A program made the translations under genes and the position numbers. Source: JAOUEA01 sp963810945 (GTDB taxonomy: Bacteria > Actinomycetota > UBA4738 > HRBIN12). Taken from it: a stretch of 64,000 bases of DNA. The notes below the pieces were generated by a model. The model worked only from the letters and a program-made list of their open reading frames with translations, searched no databases and was not told the origin of the DNA. Below, piece by piece: positions 7,565 to 16,483 of the stretch; position 1 is the stretch's first letter, and each line of letters starts with the position of its first letter. The stretch lies in the NCBI GenBank assembly GCA_963810945.1, contig CAWEPI010000004.1, positions 1,407,576 through 1,471,575 on the forward strand. Reading direction: 5' to 3'.

Positions 7565-8542
7565 CTAGAGCCATCCCTGGCGCCGGAACATCACGTAGAG
7601 GGCCGCCGCGGACGCCGCCATCACGCCCAGCGCGAGCGGATAGCCGACCTGCCACCGGAGCTCGGGCATGTTGTCGAAGTTCATGCCGTAGATCCCGGCG
7701 ATCAGCGTGGGCACGAGGATGATCCCCGCCCAGGCGGTGAGCTTCTTCATCACCTCGTTGAGGTGGTTCGCCACCTGGGCCACACGAACCTCGAGCATCG
7801 AGGTGAGCAGGTCGCGGATGTTGTCGACGAGCTCCACGGTGCGGATCACGTGATCGACCACGTCCCGGTAGTAGGGGGCGAGCGTCGGCGCCGCCAACGC
7901 GGGTTGCTCCTGGAGCAGATCGAGACCTTGCCGCAAGGGCATCACGGCACGTCGCAGGCGCACGCACTCCCGCTTGAGCTTGAACAGGCGCTCCTGGACC
8001 GCGCCGACGTCCGCCGGACCGTCGTCGGTGGCGAAGATCGTGTCCTCCAGCTCGTCGGCGCGATCCTCCAGCCGCTCGACCAGGGTCAGATAGTCGTCGA
8101 CGACCTCGTCGATCATGACGTACACGGCGAAGCCGCCGCCGAGCGCGAGCAGGTCGGCCTGCCGCTCCCACCGATGCACCGCCTCGGACAGGTCGTAGCG
8201 CGCGTCGTAGCGGATCGAGACGAGGTGGCGTGGCCCCACGAGCGCGTGCACCTCGAGCTCCTCCGCCTCGTCGGCCTCCGGATCGAGGATCGGACGCAAC
8301 ACGACGAACGCCTGATCCCGGTAGAGCTCCACCTTCGGACGCTGATGCCGGTGCTGCAGGTCTTCCACCACGAGCGGGTGGAGCGAGAACTCGCGCTCCA
8401 ACATCCCCAGGTCCTCGGGCGACGGCTCCAGGACGTCCAGCCACACGAAGGTGTGCGCATCGGCGATCACGTCGGAGAGCGTGTCGAGGTTCACGTGCTC
8501 ATCGGACGGGAGGCCGTCGCGGTAGACGTGCGCCTCGATCAT
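7565..8542 (-). CDS. corA: CorA-type magnesium/cobalt transporter
   Basis: 325 residues: a large cytoplasmic alpha/beta and helical funnel domain (about 1-255), then two C-terminal membrane helices. The family signature YGMNF is at 285-289, at the end of the first helix (VPTLIAGIYGMNF), and a basic tail follows the second. CorA pentamers let Mg2+ (also Co2+, Ni2+) flow inward. It is the second Mg-type transporter in the window, after the MgtE-like protein. The gene is divergent from the GNAT gene. Confidence 0.95.
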   Translation of the reverse strand: MIEAHVYRDGLPSDEHVNLDTLSDVIADAHTFVWLDVLEPSPEDLGMLEREFSLHPLVVEDLQHRHQRPKVELYRDQAFVVLRPILDPEADEAEELEVHALVGPRHLVSIRYDARYDLSEAVHRWERQADLLALGGGFAVYVMIDEVVDDYLTLVERLEDRADELEDTIFATDDGPADVGAVQERLFKLKRECVRLRRAVMPLRQGLDLLQEQPALAAPTLAPYYRDVVDHVIRTVELVDNIRDLLTSMLEVRVAQVANHLNEVMKKLTAWAGIILVPTLIAGIYGMNFDNMPELRWQVGYPLALGVMAASAAALYVMFRRQGWL

Positions 8543-8584
8543 GGCGCGGAGCCTATCCCATGGACGTGGCTAGACTCGGACGCC

Positions 8585-9373
8585 ATGCCGGTCCCCGACC
8601 ACCTGCTCCGATTCTGGCGCGCGTTCGACGCCCGCAACGGGAGCGTCCAGCCCACGTGGTGGGGCGCCGTCGTCACCGACGCGCGCTTCCCCCTCATCTG
8701 GGACGCGAACTACGCCCGCGTGGAGACCGACGACCGAGCCCTGACGGCCGATGAGGTCGAGGCCGCGCTCCTGCCCGCTCTCGCCGAGGCAGGCGCCTCC
8801 ACGGTCCACGTCGTGGGGTTCAGGCCCGAGTCTCAGGCGCCCCTGTTCGCCGAACTCGAGGCCCGCGGCCACGTCCCCGCATGGGACGTCGTGATGGAAC
8901 TCGACGGCGACCTCCCCGCGACGCCTGCCCTCGTGGTCGAAGAGCTCGGGAACGGCGACGAGCTCCGGGCGGCGCGCATGGAGTCCCTCGCGCTCTTCGG
9001 GATCGACGATCCGGAGGTCCGTGCGCAACTCCTCGCGCTCGAGCGCCTCCACGGCGCTTCGAGGGCGAAGCGATGGTTCGGCGTGCGGGACGACGCGGGA
9101 CTGGCCTCGACGGCGGCGCTGGCGGTGCTCGAGGGCGTCGGATTCATCGACGGCGTCGCGACCGTGGATCGCGCGCGGGGTCGCGGATACGCGAGCGCGC
9201 TGGCGGCGATCATGGCGCGGGAGGCCAGGGACGCGGGCGCGCGACACGTCTGCCTGCTCGCCGATCCGGCGGCGAGGCCCGTGATCGCGATGTACGAACG
9301 CTTGGGGTTCACGGAAGCGGGGCGGCTGCCCTCGACGAAGGCTCAGTCGTCACGGTCGGGCGGCGCCAGGTAG
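8585..9373 (+). CDS. GNAT-family N-acetyltransferase
   Basis: 262 residues. The C-terminal half carries the GNAT acetyl-CoA-binding pattern: VATVDRARGRGYASALAAIM (R/Q-x-x-G-x-G/A motif A) followed by MYERLGFTEAGR, the standard closing motif. The N-terminal 130 residues look like a degenerate second GNAT fold, as in two-domain actinobacterial members. Substrate is unknown. Its last 31 bp overlap the convergent mutT1-like gene. Confidence 0.8.
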   Translation: MPVPDHLLRFWRAFDARNGSVQPTWWGAVVTDARFPLIWDANYARVETDDRALTADEVEAALLPALAEAGASTVHVVGFRPESQAPLFAELEARGHVPAWDVVMELDGDLPATPALVVEELGNGDELRAARMESLALFGIDDPEVRAQLLALERLHGASRAKRWFGVRDDAGLASTAALAVLEGVGFIDGVATVDRARGRGYASALAAIMAREARDAGARHVCLLADPAARPVIAMYERLGFTEAGRLPSTKAQSSRSGGAR

Positions 9374-10230
9374 CGAGCGGCCGTGAACAGACCCGCCTCG
9401 CGCTCCAGGACCCAGGTCGACCCCTTCTTCCAGTCGGGCGGGTCGGCCATCTCGAGCCCTCGCTCGGCGAGGTGGAGCACGACCGCCGGGACGACGTCCC
9501 CGTGGCTGCTCAACACGACCGCGCCCCCGAGGTCTCTGAGGAAGGCGATCGCGTCCGCCAGGGACGTGCCCTCGGCGAGCAACTCGGTCTCCTCCACCGG
9601 CAGGTGCCGCGCGATCGCGAGGGGCCGCACCGTCTGCACGCATCGGTCGTACGGGCTCGAGATCACCCGGTCGATGTTCCGGCCGTCGAAGAGCGCGACG
9701 AGCCCCTCGGCCTGCTGCCGCCCCTTCTTGCTGAGCGGGCGGAGCCGGTCGTCCTCGGTCCATCCCTCGCGGTCGCCGGCCTTGCCATGGCGCACGAGGT
9801 AGAGGGACCCGTCGAACGCCAAGGCCCGGCGCACCACGTCGCGGTCGTGTCGGTACGTCAGCGTCGTCATCGCCTCTTCCGGCGTGATCCAGCGCAACCG
9901 GTCCACCTCATCGTTCGGGACGAATCCGCCGGAGGCCGGATACATGAGCCAGTAGCGCACCACCTTGGGCCTGTCCAGGTGATCGCGGTAGCGCACCTCG
10001 GCGACCTCCGGTCCGAGCTCGCATCGCAGCCCGGTCTCCTCGCGCACCTCGCGCAGCGCGGATGCCTCGTCGGACTCGCCGTGGTTCGCCTTGCCCTTCG
10101 GGAGGGTCCAGTCGTCGTAGCGTGGGCGGTGCACGACGGCGACCTCAGGACCGGACGGACCGCGGCGCCGCACCACCCCGCCTCCGGCGCGCACCTCCAG
10201 CTCGGACCCGGCGAGCTCGGGCGCGGCCAT
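9343..10230 (-). CDS. mutT1: Nudix hydrolase fused to a histidine phosphatase (MutT1-like)
   Basis: 295 residues with two domains. The N-terminal Nudix fold has a complete Nudix box (residues 46-68, G-x5-E-x7-REVREETGL). The C-terminal SixA/phosphoglycerate-mutase-like domain starts at LYLVRHGKAG (RHG 147-149) and keeps a second His in VLSSHGDVV. Mycobacterial MutT1 has this order and hydrolyses 8-oxo-GTP and diadenosine polyphosphates. The ATG at 10230 overlaps the stop of the CYTH-CHAD gene by 1 bp (TGATG), which fixes the start. It is third in an operon behind ppk, so nucleotide or polyphosphate-linked housekeeping is likely. Confidence 0.88.
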   Translation of the reverse strand: MAAPELAGSELEVRAGGGVVRRRGPSGPEVAVVHRPRYDDWTLPKGKANHGESDEASALREVREETGLRCELGPEVAEVRYRDHLDRPKVVRYWLMYPASGGFVPNDEVDRLRWITPEEAMTTLTYRHDRDVVRRALAFDGSLYLVRHGKAGDREGWTEDDRLRPLSKKGRQQAEGLVALFDGRNIDRVISSPYDRCVQTVRPLAIARHLPVEETELLAEGTSLADAIAFLRDLGGAVVLSSHGDVVPAVVLHLAERGLEMADPPDWKKGSTWVLEREAGLFTAARYLAPPDRDD

Positions 10231-11729
10231 CACACGTGCTCCCGCCAGAACCGGACCTTCTTCGCGCGCAGCCGGCGCCAGGCCTCCGGCCACTCCGCCC
10301 GGGCTTGATCCATCGCGCGGAGCTCGATACCCGCCAGCTCACCCGCCACGAAGGCGCCACGTCCGGCCGCACCACCGGCTTGCCCCCTGAGCCACGCGAT
10401 CGCCATGACCGCGTCCTGATGCTCGCCGAGCACCGTCTGGAGGTCGGCGGCCCGGTCGGCGAAGCGCGCCGCGGGCTTCCCGAAGACCGGGATCAGGCTC
10501 TCGGCCGCGTACCGCACGCGCTTGGCGCGGATCCGCGCCTGGTGCAGCTCGGCATCCGCCGAGCCCGGGCCGAGCTGGCGGCAGGTCCGCTGGAGGTGGC
10601 TCCAGGGTCCTTCCATCAGCGCCCCCATCGCGTCCCCCGCATGGGCGGCGACGACGTCGGGGAGGACGGCCGGCTCGCTCGAAGCCGCGACGACCCGGTC
10701 CACCAGCGCGAGATACCGCGGCTCGCGCATCGCCGACATCAGATCCGAGCGGGCCGCCTCGCGTTCGGTGCGGACCCGATCGAGGAGCTTCGGGGCCCCC
10801 TCGGCATCGTCATCCGGGAGCGCCTTGAGCCGCCCGCGCAGTCGCCCCCCCAGCACGTCGAGATCCCGCACCTTCCCCAGCTCGGCGCCGAGCCACCCCA
10901 ACTCCTCGCGCAGATCGGCGGTCCACTCCGGGTCGAGGAGGCTGCGGAACGTGCGGAGGTCGGAACGGATCCGACGGGTCGCCACCCGCGCCTGGTGCAC
11001 GGCCTCGGGGTCCTCCCCCAGCCGCACACCCGCGTCGAAGCGGATCATCCGCTCGGCGGAACGCGCGATGGAGCCACGGACCACGTCGAGCACCGTGCTC
11101 CGGCGACCCATGTCAGCGGGCACCACCTCCGGAGGTTCCGCCGACAGGGGCAGCAGGGCGCGCACGAACTTCGGGACCTCGCTCCGCGATTCGGCGCCGC
11201 CGGCCGCCAGCCGTCCCGTCAGGGCGTCGAGCACCTTGTCCTCCGCGTCCGGCATGAGCTCGATCTCGATCTCCCGGAACCTCCCCGCCACGCGGCGTCC
11301 GTCGAGCACCGACACCTCGTCGTCCACCACCTCAGCCACGTCACCATCGTCCGGCGTCGACACGATCAGACCCCGGCGGACGGTCTGGAGCCGGACCGCG
11401 AGACGGAGGGTCGACGTGCGGACGAAGGCGCGCACGAGATCCACGGCCCCCTCGGGGGGACGACCCGGGCCGGCGTCGAAGGTCCGTTCGTCGCGGTCGA
11501 ACCGCCCGTCCTCCGCCGCGATCGGGAGCTTGACGGTCCAGCCTTCCCCCGTCCGGTAGCGGAGCGACGCTCCCCAACGAGCGAGCCGGAGGTCGGGTGT
11601 GTCGTAGTAGCTCGCGACGAATCGCGTCGTGCCCTCATCCCGGATCGTCGCCCCGGGGACGACCTCATCGAGGTCGGGCATCTGGAACATCGGACCGACG
11701 GAGAGCTTGACCTCCCGCTCGAGCGTCAC
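10230..11729 (-). CDS. CYTH-CHAD domain protein
   Basis: 499 residues. The N-terminal CYTH (triphosphate tunnel) domain, about 1-200, carries the hallmark ExExK at LEREVKL and further acidic and basic strands (SYYDTPDLRLARWGASLRYR). The C-terminal CHAD helical domain, about 215-499, has the conserved HQARVATRRIRSDLRTF and HQARIRAKRVRYAAE pairs. CHAD proteins bind polyphosphate, and CYTH domains act on triphosphates, so a polyP-associated role fits its place between ppk and the mutT1-like gene. The GTG start at 11729 overlaps the ppk stop (GTGA). Confidence 0.9.
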   Translation of the reverse strand: MTLEREVKLSVGPMFQMPDLDEVVPGATIRDEGTTRFVASYYDTPDLRLARWGASLRYRTGEGWTVKLPIAAEDGRFDRDERTFDAGPGRPPEGAVDLVRAFVRTSTLRLAVRLQTVRRGLIVSTPDDGDVAEVVDDEVSVLDGRRVAGRFREIEIELMPDAEDKVLDALTGRLAAGGAESRSEVPKFVRALLPLSAEPPEVVPADMGRRSTVLDVVRGSIARSAERMIRFDAGVRLGEDPEAVHQARVATRRIRSDLRTFRSLLDPEWTADLREELGWLGAELGKVRDLDVLGGRLRGRLKALPDDDAEGAPKLLDRVRTEREAARSDLMSAMREPRYLALVDRVVAASSEPAVLPDVVAAHAGDAMGALMEGPWSHLQRTCRQLGPGSADAELHQARIRAKRVRYAAESLIPVFGKPAARFADRAADLQTVLGEHQDAVMAIAWLRGQAGGAAGRGAFVAGELAGIELRAMDQARAEWPEAWRRLRAKKVRFWREHV

Positions 11730-13801
11730 CTGTCCCCCTCGGACCGTCGCACCGCGAGCTCCTGCAGGGAGCGATGCGCGTTCACGCCGCGGACGGTGGG
11801 AACCCGGTGCCACCGGGCGTCGGGGTCGAGTTCCCAGGCCAGTTCGTCGTCGTCGAGTTCGACGGCGATGAGCTCGTCGATGCGCGCCCGCAGCGCGGGG
11901 TCCTGGACCGGCGTGAGCGCCTCAACCCGGCGGTCGAGGTTCCGCGGCATCAGATCCGCCGAGCCGATCAGGTAGTCGAAGCCGCGGGCGGGGCTGCCGA
12001 ACCGGTAGACCCGCGAGTGCTCCAGGAAGCGCCCCACGAGCGAACGCACGCGGATCGATCCCGACAGGCCCTCGACGCCCGGCCGCAAGCAGCAGATCCC
12101 GCGCACCAGCAGGTCGATGCGTGTCTCCGACTGCGATGCCTCGTAGAGCGCGTCGATCAGGTCGGCATCGACGAGGCTGTTCATCTTCAAGACGATCGAT
12201 CCGTCCTCGTGCTCGGCTTCGCGGTGGATCAGATCCTCCAGGCCGGGGCGCATCGTGACGGGAGCAACCAGCAGCTTCCGATACTCGCGTTGACGGCTGT
12301 AGCCCGTGAGCAGGTTGAACAGGTCCGTGAGATCCGCGCCGAGGTCGGGGTCGGACGTCAGCAACCCCATGTCCTCGTAGAGCCGTGCGGTCTTGGGGTT
12401 GTAGTTGCCTGTGCCGATGTGCGCGTAGCGGCGCACGCCCGTCTCCTCCCTGCGCACGACGAGGCAGGTCTTCGCGTGCGTCTTCAGCCCGACCACGCCG
12501 TAGACCACGTGCACGCCGGCATGCTCGAGGGCCCGGGCGAACGTGATGTTGGCCTCCTCGTCGAACCGTGCCTTCAGCTCGACGAGGGCCACCACCTGCT
12601 TGCCCGCGCCCGCGGCGCGGATCAAGGATCGGATGATCGGACTGTCCGAGGAGGTGCGGTAGAGCGTCTGCTTGATCGCGAGCACGTCGCGGTCGGCGGC
12701 CGCCTGCGCGACGAACGCCTCGACGGTCGTCGAGAACGACTCGTAGGGGTGGTGGACGAGGACGTCCCGTTCACGCAGCACGGCGAAGATATCCGGCAGA
12801 CCCTCGCTCGACTGGAGCTCGAGGGGGGTCACCGGGGTCCACGGCTCGTCCTTCAGCTCGGGCCGATCGAGCTCGACGAAGAACCAGAGGCCGGCTATGT
12901 CGATCAGCCCTTCGGTGACGTAGACCTGCGGTTCGTCGAGCCCCATCTCCCGGACCAGGAGGCTGCGCACCTCATCCGTCATGGAGGGGTCGATCTCCAA
13001 ACGGATCGGCGTGGCACCCCGCTGCCGACGCTGCAGGACGGTCTCGATCGCGGCCAGGAGGTCGTCGGCCTCGTCCTCCTCGATCTCGACGTCGGCATCG
13101 CGCGTGACCCGGAACACGTGGTGCGTGACGAGGTCCATACCGGGGAAGAGCTGGTCGAGGTGGGCCGCGATCACCTGCTCGAGGGGGACGAACCGCTCAC
13201 CGTCGGGTAGCGCGGTGAACCGAGGGAGCAGCGGCGGCACCTTCACCCGAGCGAAGCGACGCACGCCCGTGATCGGATCACGCACGACGGCGGCGAGGTT
13301 GAGCGAGAGGTTCGAGATGTAGGGGAACGGGTGGGCCGGATCGACGGACAGCGGGGTCAGCACGGGGAAGATCCGCTCGCGGAAGCGGCGCCCCAGGAAG
13401 CCCTTGTCGTCGTCGTCGAGCTGGTCCCAGTCGACGAGACGGACCCGCTCCTTCTCGAGCGCGGGTTTCAACTCCCCCAACCAGGCGCCCTCGGCGCGCG
13501 CGAGGAGCTCCACCACGCGGCGCCGGACCGCCTCGAGCTGCTCGTGGGGCGTCATGCCGTCGGGGGTCGTGGCGATCACCCCCGCCTCCACCTGCTCCAC
13601 CAGCCCGGAGACGCGGATCTGGTAGAACTCGTCGAGGTTGCTCGCGAAGATCGAGAGGAACTTCACCCGCTCCAGGAGCGGTCGCTCGGGGTCTTCGGCG
13701 AGCGCCAGCACGCGCGCATCGAACTCGAGCCAGGAGAGCTCACGGTTGATGAAGCGGTGAGCCGCAGGTGCGGACGGCGCGGGGAAGGGCTCGTCAGTCA
13801 T
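11726..13801 (-). CDS. ppk: Polyphosphate kinase 1
   Basis: 691 residues, normal for PPK1, which reversibly makes polyphosphate from ATP. The N and head domains open with FINRELSWLEFDARVL and FLSIFASNLDEFYQIRV. The catalytic core has GLKTHAKTCLVV, with the His expected to be phosphorylated, AHIGTGNYN, and a second conserved His in FLEHSRVYRFG. The ATG at 13801 gives the usual short N-terminus. First gene of an operon with CYTH-CHAD and mutT1-like genes; divergent from a DUF47 gene. No Pho box is visible in the 125-bp gap upstream. Confidence 0.96.
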   Translation of the reverse strand: MTDEPFPAPSAPAAHRFINRELSWLEFDARVLALAEDPERPLLERVKFLSIFASNLDEFYQIRVSGLVEQVEAGVIATTPDGMTPHEQLEAVRRRVVELLARAEGAWLGELKPALEKERVRLVDWDQLDDDDKGFLGRRFRERIFPVLTPLSVDPAHPFPYISNLSLNLAAVVRDPITGVRRFARVKVPPLLPRFTALPDGERFVPLEQVIAAHLDQLFPGMDLVTHHVFRVTRDADVEIEEDEADDLLAAIETVLQRRQRGATPIRLEIDPSMTDEVRSLLVREMGLDEPQVYVTEGLIDIAGLWFFVELDRPELKDEPWTPVTPLELQSSEGLPDIFAVLRERDVLVHHPYESFSTTVEAFVAQAAADRDVLAIKQTLYRTSSDSPIIRSLIRAAGAGKQVVALVELKARFDEEANITFARALEHAGVHVVYGVVGLKTHAKTCLVVRREETGVRRYAHIGTGNYNPKTARLYEDMGLLTSDPDLGADLTDLFNLLTGYSRQREYRKLLVAPVTMRPGLEDLIHREAEHEDGSIVLKMNSLVDADLIDALYEASQSETRIDLLVRGICCLRPGVEGLSGSIRVRSLVGRFLEHSRVYRFGSPARGFDYLIGSADLMPRNLDRRVEALTPVQDPALRARIDELIAVELDDDELAWELDPDARWHRVPTVRGVNAHRSLQELAVRRSEGDR

Positions 13802-13926
13802 GGCAGGCCCCTTATCGTAGAGGGCCAGCCGCCTTGCCCGCAATGACGGGGTTCCCCGGGGCGTGACGGGCGGTCCCGGCTCTGCCAGGATGGCCGTCGC
13901 ACGCGGCGCCAGCCCAGGAGGGACGA

Positions 13927-14550
13927 GTGAAGCTCAAGGTATCGCAGCGACCCGACGTGTTCTTCGACCTCTTCGAGGAGTCAGGCGCCAACCTCCTGGC
14001 GGCCACCGGTGAGCTCCGGGAGATGGTGCACGACTACACGGACATCGAGCTCAAGGCCCGTCGCATCCAAGAACGCGAGCACGAGGGCGACGAGGTGACG
14101 CACGCCATCATCCGCAAGCTCAACACCACGTTCGTCACGCCCATGGACCGCGAGGACATCTACCAGCTCGCGACGGCGCTGGACGACGTGATGGATTTCG
14201 TGGAGGCCGTCGCGGACATCTTCGTGCTGCACAACATCGAAGCCCCGCTTCCCGAGATGCTGGAACAGGTCGACGTCCTGCAACGTGCCGCGGAGCAGAC
14301 GGCCCAGGCGCTCGGGGCATTCCGCAACATGCGCCGGGAACAGCTCGAGCCCTACTGGGTCGAGATCAACTCCCTGGAGAACGAGGGCGACCAGCTGTTC
14401 CGCAGGGCGGTGGCGGGCCTGTTCTCCGGCGACCACCGCGCGATGGACGTCCTGCGCTGGAAAGAGGTCATCGAGACGCTCGAAGAGGCGCTCGATGGGC
14501 TCGAGAACGTCGCGAACGTGATCGAGTCGGTCGTGCTCAAGCACGCCTGA
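13927..14550 (+). CDS. DUF47 (PhoU-like) protein
   Basis: 207 residues, all-helical, with the paired DUF47 repeats: RIQEREHEGDEVTHAIIRKLNTTFVTPMDREDIYQLATALDDVMDF, and near the C-terminus INSLENEGDQLF ... VANVIESVVLKHA. DUF47 proteins are cytoplasmic accessories of Pit-type phosphate transporters and bind metal through the acidic E-E-x-x-D motifs. A paralogue lies at 15770-16387 beside pit. The start is a GTG with AGGAGGG about 4-10 nt upstream (13916-13922). Confidence 0.9.
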   Translation: MKLKVSQRPDVFFDLFEESGANLLAATGELREMVHDYTDIELKARRIQEREHEGDEVTHAIIRKLNTTFVTPMDREDIYQLATALDDVMDFVEAVADIFVLHNIEAPLPEMLEQVDVLQRAAEQTAQALGAFRNMRREQLEPYWVEINSLENEGDQLFRRAVAGLFSGDHRAMDVLRWKEVIETLEEALDGLENVANVIESVVLKHA

Positions 14551-14562
14551 GGAGGAGGGCCG

Positions 14563-14787
14563 TCAGTCCATCGGTGAGCGAGGGGCCCGATCCTTCCCCT
14601 CGCCCGGCTCGAGTGGTGTGATCTTCACGAGCGAGCGTTCCTCGAGGAAGAGCATCACGGCCCAGAAGAAGCCGAGGCCCGCCCCGAGGAGGTTCACCCA
14701 TCGGTACTGGGCCGGCGTGGGATCGAGCATGATGAGGCACAGCACCGCGAGCGCGGCGAAGAACAGCGGTCGTCGCCCGATCCTCAT
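14563..14787 (-). CDS. Small two-helix membrane protein in the pit operon
   Basis: 74 residues: a basic start MRIGRR, two hydrophobic helices (PLFFAALAVLCLIML and VNLLGAGLGFFWAVMLFL), then a charged tail. The ATG at 14787 overlaps the pit stop codon (ATGA), so it is translated with pit. I do not recognise the family. It may be a small subunit or modulator of the transporter. Confidence 0.65.
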   Translation of the reverse strand: MRIGRRPLFFAALAVLCLIMLDPTPAQYRWVNLLGAGLGFFWAVMLFLEERSLVKITPLEPGEGKDRAPRSPMD

Positions 14788-15773
14788 GACATCCCCTTGA
14801 ACGGAAGGTACACCAGGTAGCTGATCACGAACGCGCCGGGGATCGTGAGGATCCAGGCCCACACGACCCGCTGCGCGATGCCCCAGCGCACGGCGGACAG
14901 GCGCTGCGTGGTGCCGACACCCACGATGGCGCCCGAGATCGTGTGGGTCGTCGACACGGGGATGCCTGCGAACGTGTTGGCCATGATCGTGACGGCGGCC
15001 GCGCTCTCGGCCGCCATCCCCTGGGCCGGCTGGATCTTCGTGATCTTCGAGCCCATCGTGTGCACGATGCGCCATCCGCCGAACAGCGTCCCCAGGGCGA
15101 TCGCCGTGTGCGCGCTGAGGACCACCCAGATCGGCACGCCCTCGGACTTCGTGACCAGACCGTTCGCGATCAGCAACGCGAAGATCACCCCCATCGTCTT
15201 CTGCGCGTCGTTGGCGCCGTGCGCGAGGCTGAACGCGGACGCGGAGAAGAGCTGCCCCACCCGGAACCCTCGATGGAGCCGTTCCTGGCGCTTCGCCCGA
15301 TGGAAGAGCCAGTAGATCGCCACCATGAACGTGAACGCGAGCAGCAGGCCCAGGACCGGCGAGAGCACGATGAACACGGCGATCTTCTGGAACTCCGATG
15401 CCACGAGCGCTCCCCACCCCGCCTTTGCGACCGCCGCTCCCGCCATCGCTCCCACCAGCGCGTGCGAGGAGGAGGTCGGCAACCCGAAGTACCAGGTGAT
15501 GATGTCCCACGCGATGGCCCCGATCAGGCCCGCGAAGATCACCCGGTTGTCGAAGACGCCGGGCTTGACGGTGCTCGCGATCGTGTCGGCGACCTTGGTC
15601 CCGAACACGAGGAAGGCCACGAAGTTGAAGAACGCCGCCCAGGCCACCGCCTGGCGAGGGGAGAGCACGCGTGTGGACACGACGGTGGCGATGGAGTTCG
15701 CGGCATCGTGGAACCCGTTGAAGAAGTCGAACGCGAGGGCGATCGCGATGATCAGAGCGATGGCGATCGTCAT
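14784..15773 (-). CDS. pit: Pit-family inorganic phosphate transporter
   Basis: 329 residues, about ten membrane helices. Both halves carry the inverted Pit signature: FDFFNGFHDAANSIATVV at the N-terminus and LAHGANDAQKTMG in the middle, plus TSSSHAL and STTHTISGA. Pit carriers move metal-phosphate into the cell with protons at low affinity. The gene overlaps the upstream DUF47 gene by 4 bp and the downstream small membrane protein by 4 bp. The three-gene operon has its own Pho box at 16443-16482. Confidence 0.95.
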   Translation of the reverse strand: MTIAIALIIAIALAFDFFNGFHDAANSIATVVSTRVLSPRQAVAWAAFFNFVAFLVFGTKVADTIASTVKPGVFDNRVIFAGLIGAIAWDIITWYFGLPTSSSHALVGAMAGAAVAKAGWGALVASEFQKIAVFIVLSPVLGLLLAFTFMVAIYWLFHRAKRQERLHRGFRVGQLFSASAFSLAHGANDAQKTMGVIFALLIANGLVTKSEGVPIWVVLSAHTAIALGTLFGGWRIVHTMGSKITKIQPAQGMAAESAAAVTIMANTFAGIPVSTTHTISGAIVGVGTTQRLSAVRWGIAQRVVWAWILTIPGAFVISYLVYLPFKGMS

Positions 15774-16387
15774 GCGAACTTCAGCACCACGGACTCGAGG
15801 GTGTTGGCGATGTCCTCACAGCGATCGACGGCGCCCTCGACCTCGTGCAGGAGGTCCTTCCACATCAGGACCTCGAGCGGTCGGTAGTCCCCCGAGTACA
15901 GGGCGGCCACACCGCGCCGATACACCCAATCCCCCTCGTGCTCCAGGCGCTTCACCTCGCCGATCGCACGCTCGAGCCCGCGGAAATGGCGGAGGTCGCG
16001 CACGGCCACCGCCACGGAGGTGCTCACGCGCCTGAGCACGTCGACCAACAGGACGAACTGGGGCAGCGGCTCATGGACGCGCAGGAGGACGAGCAGATCG
16101 GCGAGCGCCTCTTCCGCGTCGAGGACGTCGTCCAGGGATGACGCGAGCGTGTGGATGTCCTTGCGGTCGAACGGGACGACGAACGTCGTGTTCAGCAGGT
16201 TCAGGATCTGATGGGTCAGGTCGTCCCCGTGGTGCTCGAGATCGCGGATCCGGCCCGCATATCGCTCGGCGTTGGGGAGGTCGTTCAGCATGGCCGTGAG
16301 GTCGACAGCGCCCCTCACGATGCCGTCGGCCTGGCGGTCGAACAGGTCGAAGAACGCCAATTCTCGTGGGATGACCTGGAACGGCAC
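15770..16387 (-). CDS. DUF47 (PhoU-like) Pit accessory protein
   Basis: 205 residues with the same helical architecture as the protein encoded at 13927 (RIRDLEHHGDDLTHQILNLLNTTFVVPFDRKDIHTLASSLDDVLD; EVKRLEHEGDWVYRRGVAALYSGDYRPLEVLMWKDLL). It is first in the pit operon and overlaps pit by 4 bp, so it is most likely the cognate regulator or partner of this carrier. Confidence 0.92.
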   Translation of the reverse strand: MPFQVIPRELAFFDLFDRQADGIVRGAVDLTAMLNDLPNAERYAGRIRDLEHHGDDLTHQILNLLNTTFVVPFDRKDIHTLASSLDDVLDAEEALADLLVLLRVHEPLPQFVLLVDVLRRVSTSVAVAVRDLRHFRGLERAIGEVKRLEHEGDWVYRRGVAALYSGDYRPLEVLMWKDLLHEVEGAVDRCEDIANTLESVVLKFA

Positions 16388-16442
16388 GTCAGTCTCCTCG
16401 GACCCGGCGCATGGCCGAGCGAAGGTACCGGCCGAGGCCTGA

Positions 16443-16482
16443 GATGTCCACCCGGTGAACGCCGGATGAACGAGTGTCGTCC
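16443..16482 (-). promoter_or_regulatory. Pho box (four 7-mers, 11-bp period) upstream of DUF47-pit
   Basis: On the + strand GATGTCC, GGTGAAC, GATGAAC and GTCGTCC start at 16443, 16454, 16465 and 16476, each separated by 4 bp. Read on the minus strand the two central copies are GTTCATC and GTTCACC, the PhoP/RegX3-type half-site. The box lies 56-95 bp upstream of the DUF47 start and just past the response-regulator stop codon. It should make pit phosphate-responsive. Confidence 0.8.
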
Positions 16483-16483
16483 G

